From the NCBI RefSeq assembly GCF_001029285.1, contig NZ_LDZY01000017.1:30557-94556 (forward strand): DNA of 64,000 nt, given 5' to 3'. Shown here in pieces: positions 54,696 to 63,801 of the stretch; position 1 is the first letter of the stretch, and the number at the start of each line of letters is the position of its first letter. Under the pieces are notes generated by a model. That model did no database searches. It was not told the DNA's origin and worked only from the letters and a program-made list of their open reading frames with translations. The stretch comes from Desulfosporosinus acididurans (GTDB lineage Bacteria > Bacillota > Desulfitobacteriia > Desulfitobacteriales > Desulfitobacteriaceae). Position numbers and translations under genes: made by a program.

Positions 54696-55553
54696 TTATC
54701 TCATAGCCTTTAGCGTATAATAAGCAATTCCGATTGCTCCTGGTCCAACATGTAATCCAATGACTGGACCAATATCCATTATATCTACGACTACTTTAAG
54801 ATGTTCTTTAATCACGTTTGCAAGCTCTTTTGCTTCGTCCAGACAATTGATATGATGAACAACAACCTCACCTAAATCAAAGCTGTTTATATCCTGCAGC
54901 ATTGTATCAATCATAGCCAAAACTGCATTTTTTTTAGTTCTTACCTTCATCATAACTGTTGTCTTGCCGTTTTCTACAGTCAATATCGGGATAATTTTAA
55001 ATAGATTTCCTAGCAAAGCACTAGCGCCGCCAATTCTTCCACCCTTTTTTAAGTAGTCTAAGTTCTCAGGAATAAATAAGAACCGACTTCTTTTAATATT
55101 GTCTAATGCCGCTTCTTTAACCTGCTCCAAGGACTTACCCGCTTGTGCTGCTCGCGCTGCCATGACAACAGCAAAGCCAAGCTGCATACAGTTGGATCTA
55201 GAATCAACAATCTCTATCATAGCATTCTCATGTTTTTCCAAAACCATCTTTTTTACTATTTGACCTGTTGAAAAAGTACCGCTCATATCAGATGATAAGA
55301 AAATACAGCATAGACTATCACCCTTCTCTACCACATCAAGCATTTCTCTATATATATCCCCCACTGAAGGCTGTGAGGATGTTGGAATTCCATTCGAGGC
55401 CATCATTTTATAAAACCGATCATTATCCATGTCAATTTCTCTCATGCTGTCATTTCCGTAAGAAAGATTTAAAGATACCATTTTAATATTTAACTCTTTT
55501 CTGATCTTTTCACTCAAATAGCTTGTGCTATCTGTTAAAACAATCACAGCCAT
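54696..55553 (-). CDS. DegV-family fatty-acid-binding protein
   Basis: 285 residues of the DegV fold: IVLTDSTSYLSEKIRKELNI, SQPSVGDIYREMLDVVEKG, FLSSDMSGTFSTGQI, the mid region IVDSRSNCMQLGFAV, LDYLKKGGRIGGASALLG and the C-terminal HVGPGAIGIAYY. DegV proteins bind long-chain fatty acids and act as the FakB subunit that hands them to fatty acid kinase FakA. No fakA is nearby. Its start lies 5 bp after the end of a DUF92 remnant. Confidence 0.9.
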   Translation of the reverse strand: MAVIVLTDSTSYLSEKIRKELNIKMVSLNLSYGNDSMREIDMDNDRFYKMMASNGIPTSSQPSVGDIYREMLDVVEKGDSLCCIFLSSDMSGTFSTGQIVKKMVLEKHENAMIEIVDSRSNCMQLGFAVVMAARAAQAGKSLEQVKEAALDNIKRSRFLFIPENLDYLKKGGRIGGASALLGNLFKIIPILTVENGKTTVMMKVRTKKNAVLAMIDTMLQDINSFDLGEVVVHHINCLDEAKELANVIKEHLKVVVDIMDIGPVIGLHVGPGAIGIAYYTLKAMR

Positions 55554-55557
55554 CCTC

Positions 55558-55784
55558 TTATCTCACTTTCATCACTTGCCTATTTTGTATTCCGACATAC
55601 ATTTTAAGCTGATTTTTTATGATTTTATTGCCACAAAATAAGCTACCCTCTGCACGTAATTTTGTAAAAATGCTTGAGGATATAAAGAATCCTGACAAAG
55701 CAGCTAAAAAAGGAAGAACACCAGAAATATAAAGCCCAACGGTCAGGAAAAAGGCAAAAACAGCTCCCAAAAGTGTAAGTGCCT
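55558..55784 (-). pseudogene. DUF92 family remnant
   Basis: An open stretch without a normal start reads KALTLLGAVFAFFLTVGLYI, then FLAALSGFFISSSIFTKLRA. This matches an internal part of DUF92 membrane proteins (ALTxxGAxxAF...FFxSSSLLTK). What follows is short and unrelated, then a stop. Both ends of the gene are missing. Confidence 0.55.
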
Positions 55785-56209
55785 TATTCTATCATAAAGA
55801 ATGCTATTGCAAAATCACAATATCAGACAAAAAAGACAGTGACTATAATTTTGTTATTGGTCTCCGTCTTTTTGGGTAATTAGAACAAAATATATTAAGC
55901 CATCTTCTTAGAAGATGGCTATTAATATTAAAATGACCATTCAGATTGATTATAGCTAAGAATTTACTCGCTTAACAAATTACCTTTATAGAAAAAGGTT
56001 CCCGTGCCCTTGGCGATGATCTGACCCTTTAATTCACGATTGTAAATTCCCCACTAACCCCCTCCGTCTACCTTTATCAAGAGGATATTTCTACTTGAGG
56101 TTTGTGGAGTCCTGTGTTAAAGCTTTTCTCCGGTCGGCATGGTAATTTGCCACCCTTTTAATTTATGAAGTAGCAAGTATATAATAAGAAGTGGGGTTCA
56201 AATACTAAT
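55785..56209. other. Intergenic region with hairpins
   Basis: About 425 bp without a gene. A perfect stem AGCCATCTTCT TAG AAGATGGCT lies at 55898-55920 and a looser AAAAGAC/GTCTTTTT stem at 55831-55874; both are terminator-like. The part just upstream of 56210 presumably holds the promoter of the DUF1275 gene. Confidence 0.45.
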
Positions 56210-56926
56210 TTGAGAATTAAGGTGCATAAATTGGGCTGTAAAAAAAATAATATACAAATAACCGAAAAGTTAGGATTTGGAATGTTGCTTGCTTCGGCAG
56301 GTGGTTTAATGGATGTATATTCTTATACTGTTCGTGGACAAGTGTTTGCTACAGGACAGACAGGAAATTTCGTACTCGTTGCTTTCCAGTTGTCAAAGAA
56401 AAATTATTTAGGGATGATTCATCCCTTTGTGCCTATTATGTCGTTCTGGGCAGGGTTCTTTGTGGCATGGCATATGTTTTATTCGCTTTCTAAAGAAAAT
56501 CCGCTATTATGGCAGCGTAGAATACTGGCAACTTCAATATTTATCTTATTTTTTACTGGATTTATTCCATGCTCTTATCCGAACATAATAGCTGATTCTC
56601 TTATTGCTTTTGCAGCATCCTTTCAATACTGTGCATTTCGTAAATTTGGAATAGATGAAAATTACGCGAGTATATTTTGCAGTGGAAATATGCGTTCTTG
56701 TGTTGATAATTACTACAAAGGAATTGTAAGAAAGGATAAGCAGGCTCTAAAAAGGGCATTAAAATATAGTTGTATTCTGATTTCCTTTTTAGCAGGAGCT
56801 GCCATAGGAGCTTTAGAATCGGGAATTTTTCATGAAAAGGCTATTTGGACTGCTGCTGTATTACTTTCTACGGCATTGGTGCTTTCATTTGTTTTCGACT
56901 CGGATCAATTCGCAAAAATGGAATAG
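56210..56926 (+). CDS. DUF1275 (YoaK-like) membrane protein
   Basis: 238 residues with about six TM helices. DUF1275 pattern: LLASAGGLMDVYSYTVRGQV, FATGQTGNFVLVAFQL, FPIMSFWAGFF-like helix 3, AFAASFQYCAFRKFG and CSGNMRSCVDNYYKG. The family is of unknown function, possibly transport. The start is a TTG (56210), with GTG 56222 a possible alternative. Single gene on the plus strand. Confidence 0.85.
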   Translation: MRIKVHKLGCKKNNIQITEKLGFGMLLASAGGLMDVYSYTVRGQVFATGQTGNFVLVAFQLSKKNYLGMIHPFVPIMSFWAGFFVAWHMFYSLSKENPLLWQRRILATSIFILFFTGFIPCSYPNIIADSLIAFAASFQYCAFRKFGIDENYASIFCSGNMRSCVDNYYKGIVRKDKQALKRALKYSCILISFLAGAAIGALESGIFHEKAIWTAAVLLSTALVLSFVFDSDQFAKME

Positions 56927-57080
56927 AATAGCATTAAGTGATCATTTGATAACCCCATCTTATTAAGAGACGGGTTCTTCAACTTTAACTATCTGGAATA
57001 AATCAAACCGGAATTTCGCATAGAAATATCTCTTTTATTAACTGCGTTCTTTAATATACCGTAGTGAAAGAACACGGTTG

Positions 57081-57686
57081 TTAGTTGCAAAGATCAGAGT
57101 ATTTTTGCAGACCATGCTTTGTACAATACAAATATAAATCTCCACCCTTCTTAATCATTGGAATACGGGCTTCTGCACTCTGCTCAGGATACAAGCGGAT
57201 GAGAAATACTCTATCGTAAAGCACATACGCCACAAAAGTGATATAGTGGTCCTTCATCATATCATGACAAATGGATATATAGTAGTCTAAGTCCATTTCT
57301 TGCACTGTAATTTCATGTTCTGCTGTGTGAGGCACCGGATTCAACGGTCGCAGTTTTCGCCCGCAGCAAGAAATAGAGGCGTTCCCTGTACTCGTTAGAA
57401 TGTTTCCGCAGCCGGGGCATACATAGAATCGGATTTTATCAATCTTTCCTATGTCAGGCAGATTTGGATCAAGTTTTCCCTCCAGCATTTTTTGAATATC
57501 AGCACCCAAGACTGCCGAGAGCTCAGACCAGAGCGTTACATCGGGACAACCCAAACCACACTCCCATTTGGATATGGTCTTATTGCTGATATTCAGTAAA
57601 TCTGCAACCTGTTGCTGTGTCAGACCCTTTTCTTTTCGTAGATGAAAAATTAAACGCCCAACCTTGGCGCAGTCCACATTAATCAC
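57081..57686 (-). CDS. XRE-family regulator with zinc-ribbon C-terminal domain
   Basis: 201 residues. The N-terminal HTH (about 8-65, LTQQQVADLLNISNKTISKW) is followed by a cysteine-rich section (VCPGCGNILTSTGN, ASISCCGRKL) and a C-terminal domain of unknown type (about 115-200). Similar proteins with an HTH and a desulfoferrodoxin-like or zinc knuckle are common in Clostridia. It lies 28 bp downstream of the MoxR-vWA gene on the same strand and may be part of that operon as its regulator. Confidence 0.82.
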   Translation of the reverse strand: MINVDCAKVGRLIFHLRKEKGLTQQQVADLLNISNKTISKWECGLGCPDVTLWSELSAVLGADIQKMLEGKLDPNLPDIGKIDKIRFYVCPGCGNILTSTGNASISCCGRKLRPLNPVPHTAEHEITVQEMDLDYYISICHDMMKDHYITFVAYVLYDRVFLIRLYPEQSAEARIPMIKKGGDLYLYCTKHGLQKYSDLCN

Positions 57687-57714
57687 CTCTGGTATCTTAA
57701 GAGTTTATCCCATG

Positions 57715-59751
57715 CTATAGATATTTAGCAATAACTTGAACCAGCCTCGCCGGAAGCTGCCGTAAATCAGTGATATCTAAAAAGTGTTCCTGTCCGTAAA
57801 TATCACAAATAGTCTCTTTATCCTGCCCTATGGCAGCGGCTAAAAACACTATCCCTTTGCGCTTATATTCCTGTATTACTTCTCTCATATCACTTATGGC
57901 TGTCTCACCGCTATAGTTGGGCATAGCTTTTGGCTGACCGTCGCTAATGCTGATGAGCAGCTTCGCATTTTGCGATGCTTTCATTAGTTTTTCTGCCAGG
58001 ATTCGCAGCGCCATGCCATCTCGGTTGTTGCTGTGCCCTTGTATCGCCATCAGGCAATACTTGTCGTTCAAGGCTGGATTTTCGTAGTCGATATAGGAGT
58101 AAAGCGACATCTGCTCCAGAGATGAGCGGTCTGCAGTATCCCCATAAATCAGCATGGGTATTTTGCAGCTTTCACAAAATTCGTAAACAGCAACCGCAGC
58201 CTGCTTGGCAGCATCCAATCGCCCAAAAGCGCTCATAGAGGCCGACTCGTCAATTCGTAGTGCCACCGCAAGAGAAGGTTCTTCATCCGGCGGACATTTC
58301 TGGGAATAGTAGTGAAAATCAGGAGATGCCAGCTTTTCCGCATGGAATTTCGTCCCGTAAAGACGAGATTTTGCAAACTCCGCGGATACTTCGTGTTCCA
58401 AAAGCGGAAGGGTTTTTCGTACCAACTCCCGGATTATTGGCATAAGCATCGAGGCAATCTGATGATATTCACGGTGATGGGCGATCGTTGCTTCCGGTCT
58501 GTGAACAATCAAATTGACTTTCTCATGGGAAGAACCCTTAACTATTTCCCGTGCTTGACGATTCAGATGTTTGCGAAAATCTCGCCTTTGCTGCTCTAAT
58601 TCCACATTGTTTTTTTGTTGCAACTCGTGATATATAGGGTCTCCGTCCTCGCCGTGGTCTGAGCTTTGCGTATCGGCTGCGGTTTCCGCATCATCATTTA
58701 AATGACCTTCATTGTCAGCTGACTTTCGCAGGACTACCTCCGGGATGTCATCCGGAATAGTGTTAAAGAACTCTGTCTCCATAGTTCCTTCAGTATGGAT
58801 TTCCATAACCTGGCCGTTGGTATTGATTTGCCGTTCCGATATCTCTTCCAGTTCTGATAACACTCCATGCTTTGATAAGGCTTGTTCCAGAATAACGATT
58901 TCATCGGGGTCGGTAGTAATTTTATAAATTACCTTGTGATATAGTGCATCCACCGCCTCCGAGCCCTGAAGTACAGCGTCCACCCAGAAAAAATAGGAGC
59001 GCATACCTGCAACACCCTTGATGGCGTTTGCCTTGGCAGTTTGATCCAATAAAACAATTACACGGGCAAAGGTCAATAGCAATTCTTCATCAGTACAGCC
59101 GGTTTTAGCCGCCGCTCTTGCCGACATAACTTCAATGGGGGGTAAATCCATCTTTTCACTGTGCTGCACACGGTCACGCAGGGCCTCGTTCAACGGGCGG
59201 CAGCCATTGTAGCCCCGATTTGTAGTAATAACAGCGATAAAATCAGGATGACGATGCACAATCCGAGTAGGCAGATTGATGCTGCCGTCCGCCTCCAACG
59301 CCGAGTTCAGTGCCATCAGTACCGCTGCGTCACGAATTACTGTAGGCTCCTGAATTTCCAGCAACCAGCCGTTTTCATAAGCTCGCACAATTTCTGAGGG
59401 ATAATATTTGTAAGTTACGCCTTTAGTATTGTTTTCATCCTCCGGCAGCATCGGCAGGATAGAACCTAAGACGTCGGATTTGTCCATATCCGCAAAACAG
59501 GTCACCTTAGTATAGGGAAGTCCAAAGTCAGCGGAGAGAGCTTTGGCAAGCTGTGTCTTGCCGGAACCGGCGTCTCCCTCTAAAAGGATATTTGTAATTT
59601 TCATTTCACCGCGCGTCCAATTACGCTTTACTTCTGAACATATGCGGCGTTCAGCGTCACTTTCAATGTGGGTGACAGGCTTTTGCCAAACAAGAGATCT
59701 TTCTACTTCCGTCAACTGTCTGGAAGGGGACAGAAGCCATTGATTTTCCAT
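57715..59751 (-). CDS. MoxR-type AAA ATPase fused to a vWA domain
   Basis: 678 residues: a AAA+ domain (about 25-290) with Walker A LLEGDAGSGKTQLAKAL, Walker B-type WLLEIQEPTVIRDAAVL (E for D) and sensor region AVITTNRGYNGCRPLNEALR; a charged linker (about 340-400); and a C-terminal vWA domain (about 480-678) with the MIDAS RIDESASMSAFG. MoxR and vWA proteins usually work as two-protein chaperone pairs that insert metals or activate enzymes; here they are one chain. ATG 59751 is chosen by GGAG spacing. Start and upstream stop nearly touch, so translation is coupled. Confidence 0.85.
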   Translation of the reverse strand: MENQWLLSPSRQLTEVERSLVWQKPVTHIESDAERRICSEVKRNWTRGEMKITNILLEGDAGSGKTQLAKALSADFGLPYTKVTCFADMDKSDVLGSILPMLPEDENNTKGVTYKYYPSEIVRAYENGWLLEIQEPTVIRDAAVLMALNSALEADGSINLPTRIVHRHPDFIAVITTNRGYNGCRPLNEALRDRVQHSEKMDLPPIEVMSARAAAKTGCTDEELLLTFARVIVLLDQTAKANAIKGVAGMRSYFFWVDAVLQGSEAVDALYHKVIYKITTDPDEIVILEQALSKHGVLSELEEISERQINTNGQVMEIHTEGTMETEFFNTIPDDIPEVVLRKSADNEGHLNDDAETAADTQSSDHGEDGDPIYHELQQKNNVELEQQRRDFRKHLNRQAREIVKGSSHEKVNLIVHRPEATIAHHREYHQIASMLMPIIRELVRKTLPLLEHEVSAEFAKSRLYGTKFHAEKLASPDFHYYSQKCPPDEEPSLAVALRIDESASMSAFGRLDAAKQAAVAVYEFCESCKIPMLIYGDTADRSSLEQMSLYSYIDYENPALNDKYCLMAIQGHSNNRDGMALRILAEKLMKASQNAKLLISISDGQPKAMPNYSGETAISDMREVIQEYKRKGIVFLAAAIGQDKETICDIYGQEHFLDITDLRQLPARLVQVIAKYL

Positions 59752-59752
59752 T

Positions 59753-60217
59753 TTAATAATACTCCATTTCCTCAAATATACGAGACAGCACGCGCAGCCG
59801 TTCGCCATTCAGCTCTCCTAAATCGCTTAGCGCCTGTGAAAACTTTTGGATATCCTCGTCTATATTCGGATTCTCGGTATAGACTGCGATTGGCATTACG
59901 CCGCCCTGCACACCAATCCGTTCCACTATCGGCTTCTCCGGGTCGTATAACAACGGCAGCCTATAGGCTTCACGAAAATACATCAGGGTGCGGCTTAGAA
60001 AAATCATCAGATCAATCACCTGATGTATGGGAAGCTCAGCACTGAGTTCTAATTCGCCGTTCGCTTCTTGTTTCCAGATTTGCACTGCAATTTGCATATT
60101 CTTGTTGCTTTCCAAAGTTGGTGCGCCCAGTGTCAGCCGTTTGATATCTGACTTATAGGCGTTTCTCCCATCGATACGGTCATACTGATCGGCAATCATT
60201 ACAATATCCTTGTTCAT
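59753..60217 (-). CDS. Conserved hypothetical protein of the AAA-vWA operon
   Basis: 154 residues, soluble: MIADQYDRIDGRNAYKSDIK at the start, then LPIHQVIDLMIFLSRTLMYF and a helical C-terminus. It may belong to DUF6530, but I am not certain. It ends one base before the AAA-vWA start codon and begins after an AAGGAGAA site inside the end of the GIY-YIG-like gene. This tight packing indicates that the products work together. Function unknown. Confidence 0.7.
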   Translation of the reverse strand: MNKDIVMIADQYDRIDGRNAYKSDIKRLTLGAPTLESNKNMQIAVQIWKQEANGELELSAELPIHQVIDLMIFLSRTLMYFREAYRLPLLYDPEKPIVERIGVQGGVMPIAVYTENPNIDEDIQKFSQALSDLGELNGERLRVLSRIFEEMEYY

Positions 60218-60558
60218 TTCCAAATTCTCCTTGCTTGTTTGTCCTGTGCCAGACACTGCTCACGCAGCGCTTCCAGTTCGGCGGTGTGATCTTCGGCGAG
60301 GTTTTCATATTTAAGGACTTTCATTACGGAAAGCTCAAAGCCTTTCATACCGTAATGATTCCAAAGTTCTAGGAGCCTTTTGTTAGGATGATAGTTTCCA
60401 TCAAGTTTGGCGCTGGTACTATTAAAATCGGCCTTCGTATCTTTGGAAATACCTAAGAAAGACTCATTAGTTGCTATGCAACGGTAAGAAATCACGCCCA
60501 TTTCGGGTCGTCTATTTTTATATTCCTCAAGAAGTTGCTTTTTTCTTCTCATATCCAT
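60214..60558 (-). CDS. GIY-YIG-nuclease-like protein
   Basis: 114 residues resembling the clostridial GIY-YIG family: MGVISYRCIATNESFLGISK (the GIY and YIG positions are VIS and FLG), then NGKW-like HPNKRLLELWNHYGMKGFEL and a conserved helix EDHTAELEALREQC. The diagnostic tyrosines are mostly gone, so nuclease activity is doubtful. ATG 60558 follows GAGGTG. First gene of a four-gene minus-strand unit with a hypothetical protein, AAA-vWA and XRE regulator. Confidence 0.7.
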   Translation of the reverse strand: MDMRRKKQLLEEYKNRRPEMGVISYRCIATNESFLGISKDTKADFNSTSAKLDGNYHPNKRLLELWNHYGMKGFELSVMKVLKYENLAEDHTAELEALREQCLAQDKQARRIWK

Positions 60559-60745
60559 TTTGTTCACCTCGGCTTTATTGTATATGCTGCCCATAATGAA
60601 AACAATCCACGCCCCGTAGAGTCTACACCCTATTAAATACGTGTTTAGCCCACCAATCTTTACTCGTCATTCCTTTTTATTCCATACCTATAGTTAATAG
60701 AATATACTCCAAATTAGCTATGTTTTTGCTTCTACAATGCCAAAT

Positions 60746-60786
60746 AAAAACCTCCATGTGATAACATGCATCACTCTGGAGGTTTA
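60746..60786. terminator. Hairpin with T-run, terminator-like
   Basis: CCTCC-GTGAT, loop, ATCAC-GGAGG, with an A-run on the left and TTT on the right. It lies in the gap between the GIY-YIG-like operon and the zinc-ribbon membrane protein genes; on the minus strand it could terminate the latter. Confidence 0.6.
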
Positions 60787-60822
60787 CAAATAATCGGAAG
60801 TTACGCCACTTGCCTTCACAAT

Positions 60823-60969
60823 TCAAATTTCCAACTTCATAGATTCACACTTTTTCCGAGCCATCAAATTACAATATTCGTTTTCAAAATGATTGTTATG
60901 GGCTTTTACATAACCAAACTCAGCACGCCTGCCTTCGCAAAGCTGTTCTAGTTTCAACCACTGATTGAT
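60823..60969 (-). pseudogene. RNase H C-terminal remnant
   Basis: A frame of 48 codons without a start, between an in-frame TGA and a stop, reads QWLKLEQLCEGRRAEFGYVK, then AHNNHFENEYCNLMARKKCE. This matches the end of RNase HI-like proteins (xVKxHxxxxxNExxDxLA). The rest of the gene is missing. The DNA next to it (60970-61030) carries a CTCGCG/CGCGAG hairpin and may be part of whatever truncated it. Confidence 0.55.
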
Positions 60970-61056
60970 TCATCCCCAACCTACGCTCTCGCTGTCGCGA
61001 GCAATGAACGCTAAGAGGTGGAGGACTTCTTGACTCACGTCGTTAAATCACGTGAT

Positions 61057-62520
61057 CTAACTGCTTTTCGTAAAGTTACCAGTTGGATCATTGACTGTTT
61101 GATAACTACTAAAGGCTTGAGTAACCCACCACTCTTTTTTACTTGGCCCCTGCTGCAGAGAATAAGTCATATTAACAGCGTCCGATGAGTTATTAGAATA
61201 CTCTGAGTCTTGAATGGATATTGTATTATTGCTAATTTGCACGGATTGAGGATCTACTATTACTTTTTGTAATACTTGCTTTGAGGGGGGCGCAGTAAAT
61301 CCATTTATATAAGAAGCATTTTGCGTATAATAACTGCCATTAGGGTCTGCATTAGTCAGTTCGGAAGCATTTCCATCATTATAAGCTTTGTATTCACTAG
61401 ATTGTGCATTATAAATGACGGCTAATGCGTGCTTCGCAATACCCTTATTCATCAAATTGCTCAAGTCTATATTTGGAGTATCAAATGGCTCTTTTTCATC
61501 GATGCTTACTCCTAACACAGTACCTTTTAATTCTAGTGTGCCGGTTGAAGGGGCAGGTGAAATATTTATCCCGTTATTTGGAATCGAAATTGCCTTGCTA
61601 TTAATTAGAACCTGTGGATTAGATATACTATCGGGCACATTTAAAGTTAAGTTGCTCGTTATATATCCACTCATATCAAGACTGTCATCGTAAGCCCCAT
61701 AAGCCTGAATATTTCCCAGTTGATCCAAAAAACTTACATTTCCCGAAACATCTTGCTTTGCATAATCATTCGATACTGTCCCTTTAAATGCATATGAAGA
61801 TGGCCACAAATGAGCAATCTCTCCGTCTGCACTCTTAAGATTACCAATTGAAAACGCGACAGTATCTTGTGCGATAGGCTTAGCTTTTACACCAACTGAA
61901 GCTATATGTAGAACCCAACTTTTTCCTAACCAAGTTGATTTTTGTTTAATAGTAAGCCATCCATGATCTGAAGTCGAAGCATAAGCATTCCTGCTTTGAA
62001 CTTGGTCAACTTCTTGTTGAAGCTTTTGTAAATAAGAGGCCATAACATCATCAGTCAGACTCGTTTTAAATGCTGCTAACGAATTAGAATTTTTTAAATC
62101 GGAACTTTCAGAGTCTAAAAGAGAACTAAGTGTTGTCATATCTCGACTCTTAATTGCCATGGTAAACTTTTGTTGCAACAAAAATGGCGATACAATGATA
62201 AATTTGCTACGTGCAAATTGATACCCCCCATAGAGCATCAGGGCAATAACGACAACAACACCGATTACAACTTTTGATTTTTTACTCATCGATGTTTTTA
62301 CAGTAACTTCCCTTTGAATAGGTACTTGAGCAGTTTCAGAAATCTGATTAACAGTTTCTATTACTTGTGTAACAGACTCAGGTATAAATTCCCTTTTACC
62401 TGGCGTATTTTGGCCTTCTAAAATACCTCCTTCCAGTATATCTTGGGGCACTGCGGCACCGCATGAACCACAAAACTTGTCTTGATTTGTTACTTCTTGT
62501 CCACATGATCCACAGAACAT
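61057..62520 (-). CDS. Zinc-ribbon membrane protein with large outer domain (TcaA-like)
   Basis: 487 residues: a zinc ribbon (MFCGSCGQEVTNQDKFCGSC, about 1-26), a linker, one TM helix (about 82-103, VVIGVVVVIALMLYGGYQFA) and an outer region of about 380 residues with beta-rich repeats. This is the TcaA/YvbJ layout of Firmicute envelope-stress or glycopeptide-sensing proteins. The last part (about 370-480) could be an NTF2-like domain (AVIYNAQSSEYKAYNDGN, WWVTQAFSSY). It starts 2 bp after the upstream zinc-ribbon protein gene, so the two are cotranslated. The biochemical role is unknown. Confidence 0.75.
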   Translation of the reverse strand: MFCGSCGQEVTNQDKFCGSCGAAVPQDILEGGILEGQNTPGKREFIPESVTQVIETVNQISETAQVPIQREVTVKTSMSKKSKVVIGVVVVIALMLYGGYQFARSKFIIVSPFLLQQKFTMAIKSRDMTTLSSLLDSESSDLKNSNSLAAFKTSLTDDVMASYLQKLQQEVDQVQSRNAYASTSDHGWLTIKQKSTWLGKSWVLHIASVGVKAKPIAQDTVAFSIGNLKSADGEIAHLWPSSYAFKGTVSNDYAKQDVSGNVSFLDQLGNIQAYGAYDDSLDMSGYITSNLTLNVPDSISNPQVLINSKAISIPNNGINISPAPSTGTLELKGTVLGVSIDEKEPFDTPNIDLSNLMNKGIAKHALAVIYNAQSSEYKAYNDGNASELTNADPNGSYYTQNASYINGFTAPPSKQVLQKVIVDPQSVQISNNTISIQDSEYSNNSSDAVNMTYSLQQGPSKKEWWVTQAFSSYQTVNDPTGNFTKSS

Positions 62521-62522
62521 TA

Positions 62523-63371
62523 TTACAACCCCCTAAAAATGTTTTGCATCATAGCTGAGTAAAAATCATTAAATGAAAAATAATTCGTTTTGAATATTGT
62601 ATTAATCATTGAAAGCATTTCTGTTTTAAAGAAGTATTGGAGAATTAATCCAGAGATTATGATGTTTACTGCAATTGTCAAAGCTGCGACCCCAACTTTT
62701 TTACTGGTTGGAATATCATAAAAATCACAAGCAACTATAGTGACGATTATTATATTCGTAATTAAAACAATCACTAATGAACAAATTGAAGTCGGAATAC
62801 TGACGTAAGAGATTAATGCCGATACAATAAATCCCACAGTAGCAATCAATTGGGTTGATCCCAAAACAGCAACCGTTTGCTTTATATCTTTTTTCCGTAA
62901 CCCCATGACATTTGAGATAAAGTGCATAGAAGCAATATAAACTACTACCATTAGGGCAACCACAAAAAAATCTTTGATATAGCTTAGTTGTAGCAAACTC
63001 TGAATACTTGAACCACCTGGCAAGCCAAAAGCTTTACCTAGACTAATTAAGTTTATAATGTCTGAAGTAATGTTATTATAAACTGCCGCAAACCAAAAAA
63101 GCATCCCTAGAGCACTCGTTATCAATCCAAGTACTCCATAACTAATACCTGTTTCGGCAGTCAGCTCAATACTGGAAAAGGGGTTTTTTATAAGCGCTAT
63201 TATTTGATGTAGATTAATTTTGCCCATCATAGGTGCTAAACTTGTTGACGTGTATGCTACTGCTGCGGTTTGATCTTCTGATATTGTCTGTTGCGAAACA
63301 GCGCTTTGCATCGGACATTGATGTGTTTCTCCTTCAACAAGTTTAGAACCACATTTTGTACAAAAGGCCAT
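62523..63371 (-). CDS. Zinc-ribbon protein with Yip1-like multi-span membrane domain
   Basis: 282 residues: an N-terminal zinc knuckle (FCTKCGSKLVEGETHQC), a linker and five to six TM helices (about 70-270), as in YIP1-family bacterial proteins. AGGGAGG precedes the ATG. It is directly upstream of the TcaA-like protein (2-bp gap). Both carry zinc ribbons at the cytoplasmic N-terminus, which suggests they act together at the membrane. Function unknown. Confidence 0.75.
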   Translation of the reverse strand: MAFCTKCGSKLVEGETHQCPMQSAVSQQTISEDQTAAVAYTSTSLAPMMGKINLHQIIALIKNPFSSIELTAETGISYGVLGLITSALGMLFWFAAVYNNITSDIINLISLGKAFGLPGGSSIQSLLQLSYIKDFFVVALMVVVYIASMHFISNVMGLRKKDIKQTVAVLGSTQLIATVGFIVSALISYVSIPTSICSLVIVLITNIIIVTIVACDFYDIPTSKKVGVAALTIAVNIIISGLILQYFFKTEMLSMINTIFKTNYFSFNDFYSAMMQNIFRGL

Positions 63372-63801
63372 AAATAATCCTCCCTATAATATCTTGATAT
63401 TTTCTTTAGATATCTCGTATTTTCATAGAATTCCTAGCTAACCAAATTAGCTCACCACGGATAGAATTCGCATAAAATGTCTAATTCGGAGAAATTGGAT
63501 ATGGCAAAGCCAACGTCTACTATTTGTGGATATGTTGGCCGTTGTAAACCCATGATTCTCACGGTGGTAAACCTCCCATGTCTAACAGGGTCAAGATTAT
63601 AAATCTGCCCTAAATTCCTTCGTTCCACCTATCCATGATTGGGTGTCAGTTATGCTCCTCTACCGAGTCCTTGCTCTAATGGAAAAATATGCGACTGACT
63701 ACCAGCTCTTTTGTTTTGCTAGGTTACCTGGATTGCTCGCTTCTGTGGTGACGCTTTAACCCACAGATCGTTTGTTTCTTATGGTTTCGCTGCTATTCTA
63801 A
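63372..63801. other. Non-coding 3' flank of the IS110-family element
   Basis: About 430 bp between the Yip1-like gene and the transposase stop. The part near the transposase is GC-richer than its surroundings and free of genes. IS110/IS1111 elements carry a structured bridge RNA in one end; for IS1111-type members it is on the 3' side of the transposase. Whether one is here cannot be decided from this partial copy. The element's outer end is not identified. Confidence 0.4.
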
